From positions 124,001-188,000 of the forward strand of contig JAKSYS010000027.1 in the NCBI GenBank assembly GCA_022925895.1: 64,000 nucleotides of DNA, written 5' to 3'. Positions 45,544 to 57,078 of this stretch are shown here, piece after piece; the first letter of the stretch is position 1; every line of letters begins with the position of its first letter. This DNA is from Fragilaria crotonensis. Its lineage: Eukaryota; Bacillariophyta; Fragilariophyceae; Fragilariales; Fragilariaceae. The notes below the pieces were generated by a model. That model had not been told where the DNA came from, did no database searches, and worked only from the letters and a program-made list of their open reading frames with translations. The position numbers and the translations under genes were made by a program.

Positions 45544-47835
45544 ATGACAACCAAGCAACAAAGCAAGTCTGCAAAGCCAACCCATTTCCATGAGAAATGG
45601 TTGAAGGCTTATGGGCTTCGTGTGACTGCTCGAGATGCTGCAACAGGCAAGATATGCTCTGTTGAATGCCGATTTTGTCGAGCATTCGGAAAAGAAGTCC
45701 GTCGTGTTGATGCAGCACGTGCACCGAGAACAAAAATCAAGATGTTTACAAAGCCGTGGAGGCAAGATCACATGAAGACTCATATGCTTGATCAACATGC
45801 ACAGAGATTTGAGGAGTATGTCGCCCTTCCTTCAGGGGAAAAGGAGGCGTTCTTTGATACAACTTCTGTCGGTGCGGCTAAGCAAGCAGTATTAGCTGCA
45901 AAGTTCTTCAGGCCAGTTGCCAATGATGCAAGTCTCAATGTTTGGGTTGACAAGGCTATTGTGGAAGGAATCATTGGCAACATGCTTTTTGATCCCGATG
46001 ATGACGATACATTGACCAAGGAGCGTTTCATGTCAGTATTCAAAATCCAGGAACAGCTCTCTCTTGATGTTGACGAATGTGAAGGAAGAGATGAAGGAGA
46101 GGAGCACTATGTTGCTACAGTAGCATCAAAGGTGCAATTCTACTCTTGCATCAAAATGATTGCGAGTGGGCTTTCCTTTCGACAAGCATCGAAGGTCATG
46201 CAAGACATGAAGGAGACGCTTGGTCTTTCTGCACTTGGATCGATGACACCACAAAAAGTAAGCAGCTTTGCTCGAGTTGTTTGTGCTGCAAATTTGCAGA
46301 CGATCTCCGCAATGCTTAAGCGGTCCTGGGCTTTCTCCATTGCGCTTGATGGTGGAAACAACAGCGACACCTCGTATCTTGATATCAGGATTCGTATTGT
46401 TTCCGCGAATGGTATTTTGTCAAACCTGCACTTGCTTGCCATCCCAATGCGTGAGCGTCACACCGGAGAACACATGTTTAACCTCACCTCAACTTTGCTT
46501 GACAATCTTGTGCCTGATTGGAGGAGTAGAATCATCTCTGTTACTACCGATGGAGCCTCAAGCATGACAGGGCAATATCGTGGAGTTGCTTCTCGGCTCA
46601 GCAATGTTGCATTGCCAGGCTTCTATCGAGTTTGGTGTGCATTACACCAGCTTGACCTTGTCTTGCAGCGATTGTATAATGCTTTGTGCGACGACTCTTT
46701 TGTTGGCACAGTAACTTCACTTACAGGCCATCTTCGCAGGCAATTCAATCTCATCGCAACAATGGGATCCAAGTGTCCTCGATTTGTTAACACTCGCTGG
46801 ATGTCAATGAGTAAGGTCGTCAAGTGGCTTGTAGCCAACCGAGTGGCTGTCAATGAACACCTGGCGACCAAAACTGTAAACTGGTTACCCACTGATGCAT
46901 GGTGGATTGTTGTGTGTTGTTTGAACCGAGTCATGAAGATTGTTGATGTCGCGATCGTATCTCTTCAAGGACAGCAGCTTCAGGTTTCAACGCAGCGACA
47001 AATTCTTGATGGTCTGAAGTTTGACTTATTGAAGCTCAGTGGTTCGGTTTTGGGACCATTGACATCCGACAAAATCGCTCGATTGAATGAAACACATCCG
47101 CCGACAGTTCCATTGTTGATACCTACTCTGGAGGATGCGGCAACAATTCGAGAAAGTCATGTTTTCAACGGTAAATTCGCTATGAGACTTGACGATGCTC
47201 ACCATTTCATCGATAATTGTGGTTCCTTTGTCATGGAGCGACTTCAGAAGTTGTCAGCTCCTGAAGATGGTGGGAATCTATTGGAGTATGCACAAGTCTT
47301 GAAGAGTGTTGGTCGTATGTTTGTTGATTTGATCAATGGTGTGGACTCGATTCAAGCTGAACGTGATTCATCAAACGCCTCCGCTGACTACTTAGTCCCT
47401 CCATCAACGCCTTCTCAACTGCAATTCATGAGCAATCGAGATTTCTCCATCTTGCTTCAACAGCAGCGTGAGAGACTTCTTCATACTTGGCAAAGCACTG
47501 AGATTGATGCCCTTGAGGAGCAGTTTGACGACATGAAGCAGTTGCTTGCTCAGGATGCTCGTATCAAGGCAATCATTGAAAACAAAAAGGTGTTGACCTC
47601 CTTTGCTGAGGCTTGGGCTCCATTCGACAGCAAGCAATTTGAACCGCTCAAACTCTTCTTTGGTGGCCTTGCAACTATCTTTCCAGGTACTGCGACAGTG
47701 GAGTCTGACTTCTCGTTGATCAATTGGGAGAAGGATGACTATCGTTCTAGTCTCACCGACTTCTCCCTTGAGGGAATCCTACACAGCAAACAGTACTTTG
47801 AATTGCTCGGAATAGCCAGCAATCATATGAAGTAG
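45544..47835 (+). CDS. hAT-family transposase
   Basis: A 763-aa intact transposase starting at ATG 45544. A BED-type zinc finger is near the N-terminus (about 40-100: 'VECRFCRAFGKE', then 'HMKTHMLDQHA'). The RNase H-like catalytic core carries D269 ('IALDGGNNSD'), D336 ('VTTDGASSMTG') and, after the usual helical insertion, E720 ('TATVESDFSLI'), with the hAT 'CALHQLDL' motif between. The C-terminal dimerisation segment is 'EKDDYRSSLTDFSLEGILHSKQ'. There is no internal stop or frame break, consistent with a recent or active element. It catalyses excision and reinsertion of the element; family membership is clear, subfamily was not determined. Confidence 0.9.
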   Translation: MTTKQQSKSAKPTHFHEKWLKAYGLRVTARDAATGKICSVECRFCRAFGKEVRRVDAARAPRTKIKMFTKPWRQDHMKTHMLDQHAQRFEEYVALPSGEKEAFFDTTSVGAAKQAVLAAKFFRPVANDASLNVWVDKAIVEGIIGNMLFDPDDDDTLTKERFMSVFKIQEQLSLDVDECEGRDEGEEHYVATVASKVQFYSCIKMIASGLSFRQASKVMQDMKETLGLSALGSMTPQKVSSFARVVCAANLQTISAMLKRSWAFSIALDGGNNSDTSYLDIRIRIVSANGILSNLHLLAIPMRERHTGEHMFNLTSTLLDNLVPDWRSRIISVTTDGASSMTGQYRGVASRLSNVALPGFYRVWCALHQLDLVLQRLYNALCDDSFVGTVTSLTGHLRRQFNLIATMGSKCPRFVNTRWMSMSKVVKWLVANRVAVNEHLATKTVNWLPTDAWWIVVCCLNRVMKIVDVAIVSLQGQQLQVSTQRQILDGLKFDLLKLSGSVLGPLTSDKIARLNETHPPTVPLLIPTLEDAATIRESHVFNGKFAMRLDDAHHFIDNCGSFVMERLQKLSAPEDGGNLLEYAQVLKSVGRMFVDLINGVDSIQAERDSSNASADYLVPPSTPSQLQFMSNRDFSILLQQQRERLLHTWQSTEIDALEEQFDDMKQLLAQDARIKAIIENKKVLTSFAEAWAPFDSKQFEPLKLFFGGLATIFPGTATVESDFSLINWEKDDYRSSLTDFSLEGILHSKQYFELLGIASNHMK

Positions 47836-47954
47836 TACTAGTCATGTAGTCATGATAAACAATTAGATATTAGCATCATCACTTCGCGTCTACGATAGAA
47901 ATCAGGCCCCCGATTGATGACCCCGGAATAAACCCCAGAACAAGACTCAAATTT

Positions 47955-47980
47955 ACCCCAGAATAAGCTTATTCTGGGGT
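47955..47980. repeat. Perfect 26-bp palindrome in the hAT right end
   Basis: The 13-base half-site ACCCCAGAATAAG is followed immediately by its exact reverse complement. The same half-site motif recurs in the left subterminal region at 45365-45390. It is a likely transposase-binding or hairpin site. Confidence 0.9.
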
Positions 47981-48013
47981 TTTTGGGGTATACCCCAGTT
48001 TAACACGGCCTGC

Positions 48014-48167
48014 TGATTTGAGTTGACCGTGCAAACTGTGTACGATACAACAGTATGACAGTGCGATAGTGCCAATTGCTTATATGATGAGTTGTATGCT
48101 CACTGTTACGAATAAACGCCTTTAACACGATGTTACGTCCTAGTCATCTTATGGCTTAATTTGCTCA
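48014..48167 (+). repeat. 5' LTR of the copia element
   Basis: A 154-bp repeat beginning TGATTTGAG and ending TTTGCTCA (TG..CA ends). By eye it is identical to 54427-54580. Its left edge lies 1 bp beyond the last base of the hAT element. Confidence 0.93.
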
Positions 48168-48680
48168 GTTTATCAGACCCAAGACGCTCAGCAACTTAAA
48201 ACATGCCCCGAACCGACCTGTATAAGTCGTACCCGACGATATTGTCATTGAGCAGCCAGAAAAGCGCGCTAAAGCAATTGGTCCATCCAATAATTCTTCA
48301 CCTCACAATTTGACAATATATGCTGCCGGCCTAGACACGCCGACAAACTATCTCTTGCGTGTGACCCTTAGTGTGATGATGGGCCACATGGCCGCGCAAG
48401 GCAACCATTGTGATCACCCCATGGATGCAAATGATGGATAGAACAACCATCACATCGTTCAAAAGGATTTTTCCATCAGGACGAGCGACCCAACGATCCC
48501 AACGCATGACGGGATGCGTTTTACCAAGATATATGCGTTTTACCAAGATATATATCTTCATAACCTGAATATATCGCATCTCACTGGACGTGAAATCAAC
48601 GCACGATTTCCCAGTGGAGAACCGTTTGCCCGCACTCACTTCTTCAGTTTTTGCCTTCCGAAACCGACCCAAGAACAACC

Positions 48681-50100
48681 ATGAACAACGCTGTGATGCG
48701 TGCGACCCTAACTCGCATTGGTTTCTCCGAGGGCGCGGCCCAAGCCATTGTCGAGGACCAAGGTATCGATTCCCTTGACGAGATCAGGATGATGAGTGAC
48801 GCCGAAGTGGTGAGCCTTTGCAAGATCGTCAGGCGCCCTGGAGGTACTATCCCTGCTGCTGCGGCCGGGGCTGCTGCCGTGCAAAACCCCGGTGTACCCG
48901 TCAACCAGCGGGCTGAGGGGCACCTGAAACTACTATCCTTCTTCCTCCGTCACCGTGCTCGCGTGAGTCGCATCGTTACGGCTGCGGACGTGACGCTTGA
49001 GACCATTCGTTCGGTTCGCGACTTGCGCGAATTCGAATCCACATATAAGGCGCCAACTGAAGCACCAACAATCAATGCCAAGGACTGGCCCAAGACAATG
49101 GAATCGATTGAAGAATACCTTCGTTCCTACCTCGGTGAGCGTCAGATTCCGCTCGCATATGTCGTCCGCAAAAGCGAGGCGGTGCCAGAAATCGATGGTG
49201 AACCGACCTACCCCACGATTCAAGACGAAATGATCGCGAGGGCACCACACTTCACGCTTGACGGTGCCGGAGTCAAGGTCCCAGACCCGACGTACCTGGT
49301 CAATCGCGAAAAGTTTGGGACATCATCTCCAAGATAACCAGGGAACACTCTTGTTGGACGTACGTGAAGCCTGCTCAGCGCACGCGCGATGGGAGGATGG
49401 CTTTCCTTAATCTCCAGCAACATTTCCTCGGACCGAACAATGTTGATAACATGGCAACACTTGCAGAAGATAAGCTCAAGAACACGGTCTACAACGGAGA
49501 GCAGCGCCGTTGGGACTTTGAGCGCTACGTGAACGTCCATAAACAACAGCATTCCATTATGGAAGGGCTTGTTGAACATGGTTATACAGGAATCGACCCA
49601 AGATCCAAGGTTCGGTTCCTGCTCGACGGCATCAAGTCCGACAAGTTTGACGCCGTTAAAACGCGCATCATGTCCGACGAGAGGCTTCGCAGCGACTTTG
49701 ACGCCTGTGTAACCCTATACCAAGATTATATTCGCCAGACCTCAAAATCAAAGACCAACGCCACGGTCAACATCTCGGAAGTCAAGGTGGGGGGAAAACG
49801 CAAGGCCAGTAGTGGCGCCGTCGAAGACCGGTACTACACCAAGGAGGAGTACAACGAATTGTCTCCTGAACAGAAGAAGGAACTTTCCTCCAAACGTCTC
49901 AAGCGAGGCCACAAGCCCGGTTCAAAGGACAGCAAGGTTAAGGGGACTCGCGCGGAAAAAGGGAGCACCAAAGATGTCATCAAGAATCTTCGTGCTATGA
50001 ACCGCCAAGTCTCTCAGCTCGCAAAGCAGATGGGTAAAACGGGCGTGAATGACGACGACACCGACACCTCTACCCAATCTGATACCGTCACGACGAACGA
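48681..50100 (+). other. gag region of the copia element (approximate)
   Basis: Codes for the capsid-type protein of the element. It opens with an Ala-rich helical segment and continues into a lysine-rich C-terminal part. Edges are approximate and the region is treated as part of a mobile fossil. Confidence 0.7.
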
Positions 50101-50999
50101 CGATAAGGACAAGAAGGCGAGCAATCGCACTAATCCTTCATTGATTCGTCAGAAGCGAGAATCCAAGTGACGCGACGTCACGTTGGGCGCGCTCCGCACC
50201 CTCGGATCTCTTGACGTCACAGTTGAAGAGTCACGGACCGACTTGGACTCGCACGCCGACCAGTGTGCAGTCGGCCATAACGCTCTTATAGTACATGATT
50301 ATGAACGTCCTATCAATGTCTCAGGATACGACCCGTCCGGTCCGATTGCCAAAGACTTACGTACTGTGTCCGCGGCACTGGCCTACGACGATCTGCTCAG
50401 TGGTGAAACTGTGATCTTGATGATACATCAGGCCATATATATCCCGGACCTAAGTCATAATTTATTGTCGCCCATGCAACTTCGTCTTAATGACGTGATT
50501 GTGAACGAGACGCCTCGTTTCCTCACTGAAAACCCCGACGAATTTACGCATACGATTTTAATTCCTGACACGGCGATGGGCCGCCCATATGTAATTCCTT
50601 GGAATTCACGGAGTGACATCCACGTTTCCAACCCGGAAGCCCTCAATCTCCGAATTTGAGTCTTTACCGCACGTCGAACTCACCAGTGAGGATCCGCCTT
50701 ATGATCCCCACGACACAACTTTTGCTTCTCAAGAGCGATCATTAATTTCCACCGTCTGGGAAACAGGGGACCGTATTGGAGCCGCCCCATCCAGCCGTCG
50801 ACTCTGTTCGGTTTCCCATACGCTTGAGGTGGCAAAGGCGATATCGGTCGGATCCGATGCTGCAACATTGTCGTTGAAACAAACCTCGGTGATCCACGAT
50901 GACATGCTGCTCTATGATTCAATTACCAGCAACATCTCCGTCTTGCGCAAGTACGGAAGTAGTGGGAAGCAATTTAAACCTGAACAGCTTGCGAAGAAT

Positions 51000-53900
51000 T
51001 GGGGTATCGACTTGGCAACGGCGAAACGAACGATAGACGTAACGACGCAGCGAGGAGTCCGCACCGTACTGCACCCGACCCTATCGCGACGCTTTCGAAC
51101 TAACGATCGACAGCTACGATATCGGAGACTAGCGATTGACTGTTTCACTGACACGCTGATATCGAACATCCCGTCCCGACGCAATAACAAATATGCGCAG
51201 ATCTTCTCCACTTCCGACGGATGGTGCCGGGCATATCCCATGGCTAAGAAGTCGATGGCACATGAAGGTCTGTCGCTACTGTTCCAAAGAGATGGTGTCC
51301 CCAACACCATCATCATGGACGGAGCGAGGGAGCAGACGATGGGGGAATTCCGGAGAAAGTGTCGCGAAGTTGGCGTGCACGTGAAACAAACGGAACCGCA
51401 CTCCCCTTGGTCGAATTCTGCGGAAGCTGCGATCCGAGAACTAAAAAAGGGAGTCGGACGACAAATGGTTCGGTCGAAGGCACCGAAGCGATTTTGGGAC
51501 GACTGCCTCGAACGTGAGGCGTACGTTAGATCCTTCACTGCTCACGACATCTACAAATTGAATGGACAGGTTCCGGAAACGATTGTAAGTGGCGAGACTG
51601 CCGACATTTCCCCCCTTGTCCAATTTGGATGGTACGAATGGGTTATGTTCCGAGACACCTCGGTCACATACCCGGACGAAGCAATGGTGCTGGGCCGCGA
51701 CCTAGGCCCTGCAATTGATATCGGTCCAGCCATGACGCGGAAAGTGTTGAAAGCCAATGGCGAAGTCGTGTACCGATCCACGGTAAGATCACTCACGCCC
51801 GATGAAATTGCTGATGCAACGGCAAGGACTGCGCGTGAAAAGTTTACCGAATCGGTGAACAAGATCTTTGGCGAGGGCTTCAAGTATGAGGACTTTGCCA
51901 GTAATCCCGAACTTGAGTCTTTCGATACGCCAATTTACGATCGATACGATGACGATGTTGACGGCGCGGCTCCACTGGTTGCTGACGATGTCGACGATGA
52001 CGACGTCGATACTTACGACCAATATATTGGAGCCGAAGTCGAACTTCCAATCGGTGGAAGGATGATGTCGGCAAAGGTGAGGGGACGCAAACGTATGGCC
52101 GATGGAAGCGTCGTCGGTCGTGCCAATCCCAACCCCATACTTGACACTCGAACGTACGAGGTCGAATTCCCCGATGGCCAAATTGCGGAGATGGCAGCGA
52201 ACGTCATCGCCCAAAATATGTATGCCATGTGTGATGAAGAAGGAAATCAATTCCTCCTACTCGCTGGAATCGTTGACCATCGGAAGGACGAAAACGCGAT
52301 GTCACGCGCTGACATGTATATTCGAAAAGGGTCGAATACCCACATTCGAAAGTCGACGAAAGGATGGCGACTTTGTGTTGAGTGGAAAGACGGCAGCACC
52401 TCGTGGGAAAGGCTGGCTGACCTTAAAGAGTCCAATCCTTTACAAGTCGCCGACTACGCAATATCGAAAGGCATTGAAGGTGAACCCGCCTTCGCGTGGT
52501 GGGTGCCACATATAATCCGACGACGTAATCGGATCATAGCGGCAGTGAAGACCCGATATCACAAACGAACCCATAAGTTTGGTATTGAGGTCCCCAAGAC
52601 CTTTGCCGATTGCGTTCGCATCGACACTGAAAACGGCAACACTCTTTGGCAAGATGCTGTACGTAAGGAGATGTCAAAAGTTCAAGTGGCATTTCAGACA
52701 TTGGAAGAAGGGGCCGACCCACCGCCGACCTTCCAAGAAATACGATGCCATCTTATTTTTGATGTCAAGATGGAGGATTTTCAACGCAAGGCACGGTTTG
52801 TGGCGGGTGGTCACATGACTGCTAGTCCTCCAGCATCTGTGACATATGCAACAGTGGTGTCACGCGAGTCTGTGAGAATCGCGCTCACCTTAGCAGCATT
52901 GAACGACCTCGAAGTGAAAACGGCCGACATCGAAAATGCCTATCTCACCGCACCTGTCGGGGAAAAGATTTGGTGTTTGCTCGGACCCGAATTCGGCGCT
53001 GATGCTGGGAAGAAAGCAATCATCGTGCGCGCTCTTTATGGATTGAAATCCGCAGGGGCATCATTTCGCAACCACCTGGCCGACTGCATGAGACATCTTG
53101 GATGGCAATCTTGCGTTGCGGACCAAGACCTTTGGATGAAGTCGGAAACTCGCCCAGATGATGGATACAAGTACTATGCGTACTGTCTCTTATATGTTGA
53201 CGATATTTTGGTGGTACATCATGATGGTTTACGTGCGTTGAAGGAGATAGATCACTTCTTCAAAACGAAACCAGGATCGATTCGTGATCCAGAATTCTAC
53301 CTCGGTGCGAAGCTGAGAGGGGTAGTTCTACCAAACGGGGTACGAGCATGGGCAATGAGTCCAAGTAAGTACATTCAAGCGGCAGTGACAAACGTGAAGG
53401 ATTATCACAGCCGAACATACCCAACCCGAACGTGGGCGAAGCGGACCAGTGGACCTTTCCCGCTCAACTATGCGCCCGAGTTAGATGTGACACCGGTGCT
53501 TGATGCTCAAGCCGCGGCGTTCTATCAGACGCAGATAGGAGTCCTACGGTGGTGCGTTGAGTTGGGTCGCATTGATATAATTACGGAAGTGTCCGAACTT
53601 GCCTCGCATTTAATAATGCCGCGCGAGGGACACTTGGAAGCTGTGTTTCATCTTTTCAACTATTTGGAAAAGAGACACAACGCTCGCATCGTTTTTGACC
53701 CTACGTATCCTGACGTGGACATGTCTGTCTTCAAGGAATGTGATTGGAAGGCCATGTACGGCAACGTTACGGAAGCGGTTCCGCCAAACGCACCTGAGCC
53801 TCGAGGCAAGGACGTTGATCTCCGGATGTACGTTGACTCGGATCACGCAGGTGACAAGCGTGTTCGCCGATCGCGTACGGGGTTTTTGATATACCTCAAT

Positions 53901-54299
53901 ATGGCACCAATCACTTGGTTCTCCAAGAAACAGTCAACGATTGAAACAAGTGTTTTTGGTGCTGAATTTGTGGCGATGAAACAGGGAATGGAGACCCTGC
54001 GTGGGATTCGCTACAAACTACGAATGATGGGCGTACCCCTTTCGGGTCCATCATATATTTATGGCGACAATATGTCAGTTATCCATAATACCCAACGCCC
54101 TGAGTCGGTGCTTAAGAAGAAGTCGAACTCAGTGTGTTACCACGCGGTCCGTGAAGCTGTGGCCATGGGCGAATGTCTCACCGGACATGTATCGACACAT
54201 GACAACCCGGCAGACATATGTACAAAGATTATTCCGGGTGGTCAAAAGCGTGATCATCTCGTTGGACTTATCCTATATGATTTGACTGATCATCGGTGA
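51000..54299 (+). other. Integrase, reverse transcriptase and RNase H region of the copia element (approximate)
   Basis: Integrase core segments ('LAIDCFTDT', 'IIMDGAREQTMGEF', 'PHSPWSNSAEAAIRE') are followed by a chromodomain-like stretch ('LCVEWKDGSTSWERLADL'), the copia RT ('ENAYLTAPVGEKIW', 'YGLKSAGASFRN', 'LLYVDDILVVHHD') and RNase H ('MYVDSDHAGDKRVRRSRTG', 'TSVFGAEFVAMK'). The arrangement (integrase before RT) defines Ty1/copia, and the sequence type is that of diatom CoDi elements. Confidence 0.88.
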
Positions 54300-54426
54300 C
54301 CCCCTCACAGAGGTTAGTAGGTTAATTGGGTTCCCTTGTCACGTATGAAATGTGACAGAATACCACCATGATCCAGTGCATTCGACGACCTAGCTAGATC
54401 GCACAATCTCCCTAGTTCGAGGGGAC

Positions 54427-54580
54427 TGATTTGAGTTGACCGTGCAAACTGTGTACGATACAACAGTATGACAGTGCGATAGTGCCAATTGCTTATATGA
54501 TGAGTTGTATGCTCACTGTTACGAATAAACGCCTTTAACACGATGTTACGTCCTAGTCATCTTATGGCTTAATTTGCTCA
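54427..54580 (+). repeat. 3' LTR of the copia element
   Basis: 154 bp, apparently identical to the 5' LTR at 48014-48167; preceded by a short purine run (GAGGGGA) as polypurine-tract candidate and followed by the CTGC target duplication. Confidence 0.93.
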
Positions 54581-55234
54581 CTGCTCCCCCTGGCCTACTT
54601 CGTGGTTTTCATTATTTTCTAGTAGACCCTATGCTTTTTTAGTAGTAGTAGAGTCTACGTATTTTCATCAGAGAAAAAAAGAAAATGACTTGCTCAAGAT
54701 TCCAGAGCATTCTGTGACCATCAGCTGACAGCGTTCCGAGAGAGCCGACGACGGCATTTTACTACTGTACAGGGTACTACAGTACGTACCATGAGAAGAT
54801 TGCAATGTTGTACTAAACTCCCGACTCCCGAGTAATCAAGTACGCCAGTATGTGAGTATGTGGTACCAGTAAAAACAGGTAAAACAGCAAGATGTGGAGA
54901 GCGATAGGATCACATAGGCTCACATAGGCAAGCACAAGATGAACAAAAAACGAGTATTTTAAAACGGTGTTGGATGTCTTACGCACCGCGCTCTAAGTCA
55001 TCGGCGGGACGCCAAGCTTTGCTCCGTGGCTTCGCCGACATGACAGAAGTGCTTAAATCGGGATTCTTGGAACAGTTCCGTTGAGAATGGGGACTCTGGC
55101 CCGTTTGCCAACAACACAGTGGGTGGTTGCGCTTCGACTTCGCCAGTCTGGGAACCTAATGCCATTCGCATCATTCTGTTACCTCGCGTGCCTGAATGCC
55201 CGTCATTCAGTCTGGATGTGGTATCAGCTGAGTG
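54581..55234. other. Intergenic region right of the mobile elements
   Basis: 650 bp; GTAC-rich at 54760-54880, otherwise without recognisable content. Its first bases are the displaced right copy of the hAT target duplication. Confidence 0.6.
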
Positions 55235-56731
55235 TCATGGGTATCGCCAGGAATTGTGACCACCTTCCAATTCTAATGGCTCAAGCGACGAAACATTCCC
55301 CGGCTTTACTAGCTCCCAGAGTTCTTCCAAAGTGTATAGATTTTGATCCCGCAACTGTCCCGCAATATTACGCTTGAGTAGAAAGGTGCACCTGCTCGAG
55401 GCTCTCGACGGCACCGTGAGCCGTTGGCCTGTTTCATCACGAATTGTGGCAACGTGATACAATCCATCATATCGCAAGCCCTCGACGCCGGACGTATCCC
55501 GACTCTTTCGAAACACTCGAATGGGATAGCTGTGTGGAGCATTTGGGAGTCGCGACATTTGGTAATTTGCGAATAGTGCGCCTCCGCCATTGCGAATGGA
55601 ACACGTTATTTGAACAATATCAAGATCATCGATCGTCCCTAATTCCTCATCCTCGTCTTTCATGCAGATTACAGAATCACATCCGTCTCGTGGGTTGCCG
55701 TTCACAGGACACACATCCGACTTGTGCGCACCCCACATGAAGAGACTGTGTCGAGAGTAAACTTGCCAACCTTCTACTACGTCGTCTCTAGGGCGTCCAT
55801 ACGTAACAAGACTCTTGCGTCGCCCCTGAGTAACCTGTGATGTTTGAGTCTGAGGCTTTTCATATGCTACAGTGATGGGAAGAGTCTGGCCTTGACTTGT
55901 GCAAAGCTCTACGGGTCGAGCGGGTGGGATATTGAGGGTTGGAGGTACCGTCGTATACACATGGGATTCATCGATTCCAATAGCTGATTGCTGGGAACTG
56001 GGCTCTTGAGCAATTTGGTGTTGAGAATGAAAAGCCACGGTATCGATTCCTTGTGCCTGAACTGGCCACGATGAGGGGACGTTTCTGATCGATCCCTCTA
56101 TGCTCCCTTGGTCATCTGACGGTACGTTGCGCTTCTCTGCCGAAAATGCCACATTCTGCGCATCCGTGCGATGCAGCTTATAATTCGATGGTGCAGACAG
56201 CGCCGGAGTTATCCCATGGCTTGAACGTTGCTGGGACTGCATATCACTATCATGAGACATTAGACTGCGGTCGCTCCTCTCCAAGGAATTGTCGCGATCA
56301 ACAACTTGCATGAACGAGTGTGGCGGAAAGCTCACAAAAGATCGCTGAGAATCACTTGAAGCCAGTGCGTGGTCGCCTCCTGTCTCGTTGGAGGGAGGTG
56401 ATTCGTTCACCAATTCTTCAACATTGAACGTGAATTGACTGCTTGACGACAACTCCGATGCCGAGCGTGAACTTTCGCGTGTGATCGGTTTCGTCGCGTC
56501 CATGGCATCTCCACTCAATGATTCCATTTGCCGCGATGCTGCGTGGTTTGGACCCTCCGGAACAAATAACGCGGGTTCTACCAATGCAGTTGGACCTGGA
56601 GCTAATTCAGCCGGTACGTCGAGTGCGGCAACCGACAACTGCGTGACTTGCGACCCGCTTGAAACATCATCATCCAGGACGTCATCGAAATTAGTTCCGC
56701 CTTCGTAGTCCCATCCAGTCATGTTCATCAT
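55235..56731 (-). CDS. SRA/YDG-domain protein
   Basis: A 498-aa intronless protein. The first 300 residues are Ser/Gln-rich and look disordered. The C-terminal 190 residues resemble an SRA (SET- and RING-associated) domain: 'CPVNGNPRDGCDSVICM' in place of the usual hydrophobic loop, 'NGGGALFANYQMSRLPNAPHSYPIRVFRK' matching the NxAL..S...PVRVIR block, then 'LRYDGLYHVATI' carrying the YDG signature. SRA domains bind methylated or hemimethylated DNA (UHRF1, plant SUVH proteins). There is no SET, RING or PHD partner in this gene. The N-terminal part of the domain is divergent, so DNA binding is inferred. Confidence 0.65.
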   Translation of the reverse strand: MMNMTGWDYEGGTNFDDVLDDDVSSGSQVTQLSVAALDVPAELAPGPTALVEPALFVPEGPNHAASRQMESLSGDAMDATKPITRESSRSASELSSSSQFTFNVEELVNESPPSNETGGDHALASSDSQRSFVSFPPHSFMQVVDRDNSLERSDRSLMSHDSDMQSQQRSSHGITPALSAPSNYKLHRTDAQNVAFSAEKRNVPSDDQGSIEGSIRNVPSSWPVQAQGIDTVAFHSQHQIAQEPSSQQSAIGIDESHVYTTVPPTLNIPPARPVELCTSQGQTLPITVAYEKPQTQTSQVTQGRRKSLVTYGRPRDDVVEGWQVYSRHSLFMWGAHKSDVCPVNGNPRDGCDSVICMKDEDEELGTIDDLDIVQITCSIRNGGGALFANYQMSRLPNAPHSYPIRVFRKSRDTSGVEGLRYDGLYHVATIRDETGQRLTVPSRASSRCTFLLKRNIAGQLRDQNLYTLEELWELVKPGNVSSLEPLELEGGHNSWRYP

Positions 56732-57078
56732 TGCAACAGGTTTCGCAGCATAATTCTCTCAATGGGGTCTTCGAATCTCAACAATATCCTTGCCTGGTGT
56801 TCATATGCTGTGCTCACGGTGTGAAAGGATCGCAACTCACGTTGGTCGTAAACAGCGCCTGTGCAAGTATGCAAGTATAGTCGGAATAGCAATGTACTCG
56901 TCTCTCCGAGTATGAGATGCACAATCCTGAGTCCTGAGGGCCTCGGTCTGCAAGTACAACGACCCAGTACGTCATACTCCGAGTGTAAGCAGCAGTACTG
57001 TCTCCGACGTTTGTAAGTATTTTGTGAGCAGATTCTTCATGAATCTCTGTCTTCGGTGCACGACGACGCGCATCGCAG
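56732..57078. other. Intergenic region between SRA gene and fold-back element
   Basis: 347 bp with GTAC/GAGTAC motifs around 56930-57005. It contains the SRA gene's promoter; no gene was recognised. Confidence 0.5.

Larger units (their letters stand above)
45339..48012 (+). mobile_element. hAT DNA transposon, apparently complete
   Basis: A 2674-bp element bounded by matching terminal inverted repeats of about 22 bp starting CAGGCCGTGTTAAACT. Just inside are repeats of the ATTCTGGGGT/ACCCCAGAAT unit: at 45365-45390 on the left, and as a perfect 26-bp palindrome at 47955-47980 on the right. These are probable transposase-binding sites. The left flank is CTCCCCTG (45331-45338); the matching right copy, CTCCCC(C)TG, is split by the later copia insertion (48013 continuing at 54585), a target duplication of the 8-bp hAT type with one extra C. 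It carries a single intact transposase gene, so it may be autonomous. Confidence 0.88.
48014..54580 (+). mobile_element. Ty1/copia LTR retrotransposon, CoDi-like
   Basis: A 6.57-kb diatom-type copia element, flanked by a CTGC target duplication (48010-48013 and 54581-54584). Order of parts is copia-like: LTR, gag, protease (DSHAD motif near 50.25 kb), integrase (about 51.0-51.8 kb), a chromodomain-like piece (about 52.3 kb), reverse transcriptase (YVDD near 53.2 kb), RNase H (about 53.8-54.2 kb), a short purine tract and the second LTR. It looks close to whole, with about two or three reading-frame changes in gag-pol that are either breaks or a recoding the family may use. The two LTRs appear identical, so the insertion is very recent. 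Confidence 0.92.
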
